Shown here: positions 5,599 through 5,727 of the stretch, in pieces
Position numbering within the stretch: position 1 is the stretch's first letter
How the letters are laid out: each line of letters begins with the position of its first letter
NCBI GenBank assembly: GCA_020350905.1
Contig: CP070843.1
Span: 465,858-471,584, forward strand
Direction of reading: 5' to 3'
Source of the DNA: Deltaproteobacteria bacterium
GTDB lineage: Bacteria > Desulfobacterota > Syntrophobacteria > BM002
DNA length: 5,727 nt
Translations under genes and position numbers: made by a program
The notes under the pieces: generated by a model
What the model was told of the DNA's origin: nothing
Database searches by the model: none
Seen by the model: the letters and a program-made list of their open reading frames with translations, nothing else

Positions 5599-5611
5599 AA
5601 TAGTATCTATT
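5599..5611. repeat. Small palindrome AATAG-TAT-CTATT
   Basis: Two exact 5-bp arms around three bases, in the AT-rich region upstream of the recombinase promoter. It could be a protein-binding site; little else can be said. Confidence 0.25.
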
Positions 5612-5673
5612 ACCAAGATTAAACGTGAAGTAAGTCCGCCCTCGTTATGCTCACAATGTTCCTTAAAAAATCC

Positions 5674-5697
5674 TTATATGATATCTTATATGAAATC
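5674..5697 (+). repeat. Tandem 12-bp repeats TTATATGATATC/TTATATGAAATC
   Basis: Two directly adjacent 12-bp units differ at one position (5674-5685 and 5686-5697). Eleven bases of the first unit recur in the recombinase promoter at 5536-5546. Head-to-tail spacing of 12 bp puts the units on nearly one face of the helix, which fits cooperative binding by RHH dimers. They may control a further promoter of the element beyond the window edge. Confidence 0.55.
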
Positions 5698-5727
5698 TAT
5701 TCACCCCCCGGCGACCCCCCCAAGCAA

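Larger units (their letters stand above)
5561..5727. other. AT-rich regulatory region without a recognisable gene
   Basis: Upstream of the recombinase promoter the DNA is visibly richer in A and T than the host genes and holds the AAGTTC site, the small palindrome and the tandem 12-bp units. Between 5612 and 5673 I see nothing definite. The last 27 bases carry two C-runs; on the minus strand they read LLGGVAGG followed by TGA, which could be the very end of another gene entering from the right, but this is too short to support. Confidence 0.4.

Noticed and set aside
5701..5727. End of another minus-strand gene or a G-quadruplex in the G/C runs
   Set aside because: Only eight codons and two G-runs are visible; neither reading can be supported from this much sequence.

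Overview
The window looks like a chromosomal segment of a Deltaproteobacterium-like (Desulfobacterota) organism. That is an inference from gene families and their order (a lipoprotein TPR protein, a DUF4292-like lipoprotein and a Mut7-C protein beside a MogA/MoaB gene), not from a phylogenetic marker. No rRNA, tRNA or CRISPR array is visible.

Left part (1-900, plus strand): the 3' end of an unrecognised gene, then a molybdopterin adenylyltransferase-like gene (MogA/MoaB family). A spacer of about 145 bp follows, with short inverted motifs and one copy of a dispersed 20-bp motif.

Middle part (901-3999, minus strand): a compact operon running right to left. It encodes a large TPR lipoprotein, a DUF4292/LolB-like lipoprotein and a Mut7-C (PIN-like nuclease fold plus zinc ribbon) protein. 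The first two genes are separated by at most 35 bp, or overlap by 4 bp if the lipoprotein starts at its upstream GTG. The likely theme is envelope or outer-membrane assembly, with the Mut7-C protein as a conserved passenger.

Right part (about 4028-5727, minus strand): the end of an integrated element. A tyrosine recombinase with all catalytic residues is preceded by a 54-codon ribbon-helix-helix gene with a TTG start. The two are almost certainly co-translated: the recombinase ribosome binding site lies in the last codons of the small gene. A near-consensus sigma-70 promoter drives the pair, and its -10/spacer region carries an AT-rich motif that recurs twice in tandem about 130 bp further upstream, suggesting autoregulation by the small protein.

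Two points link the element to its neighbour. A second near-consensus promoter (TTGACA-17-TATTAT) starts inside the last codons of the recombinase gene and points out of the element into the TPR operon. Also, a 20-bp site just upstream of the TPR start, with perfect 7-bp arms around AAGTTC, resembles a recombinase core site and has a diverged relative upstream of the recombinase pair. The element may therefore have supplied the promoter now used by the host envelope operon. Its right boundary is not certain and may lie outside the window.
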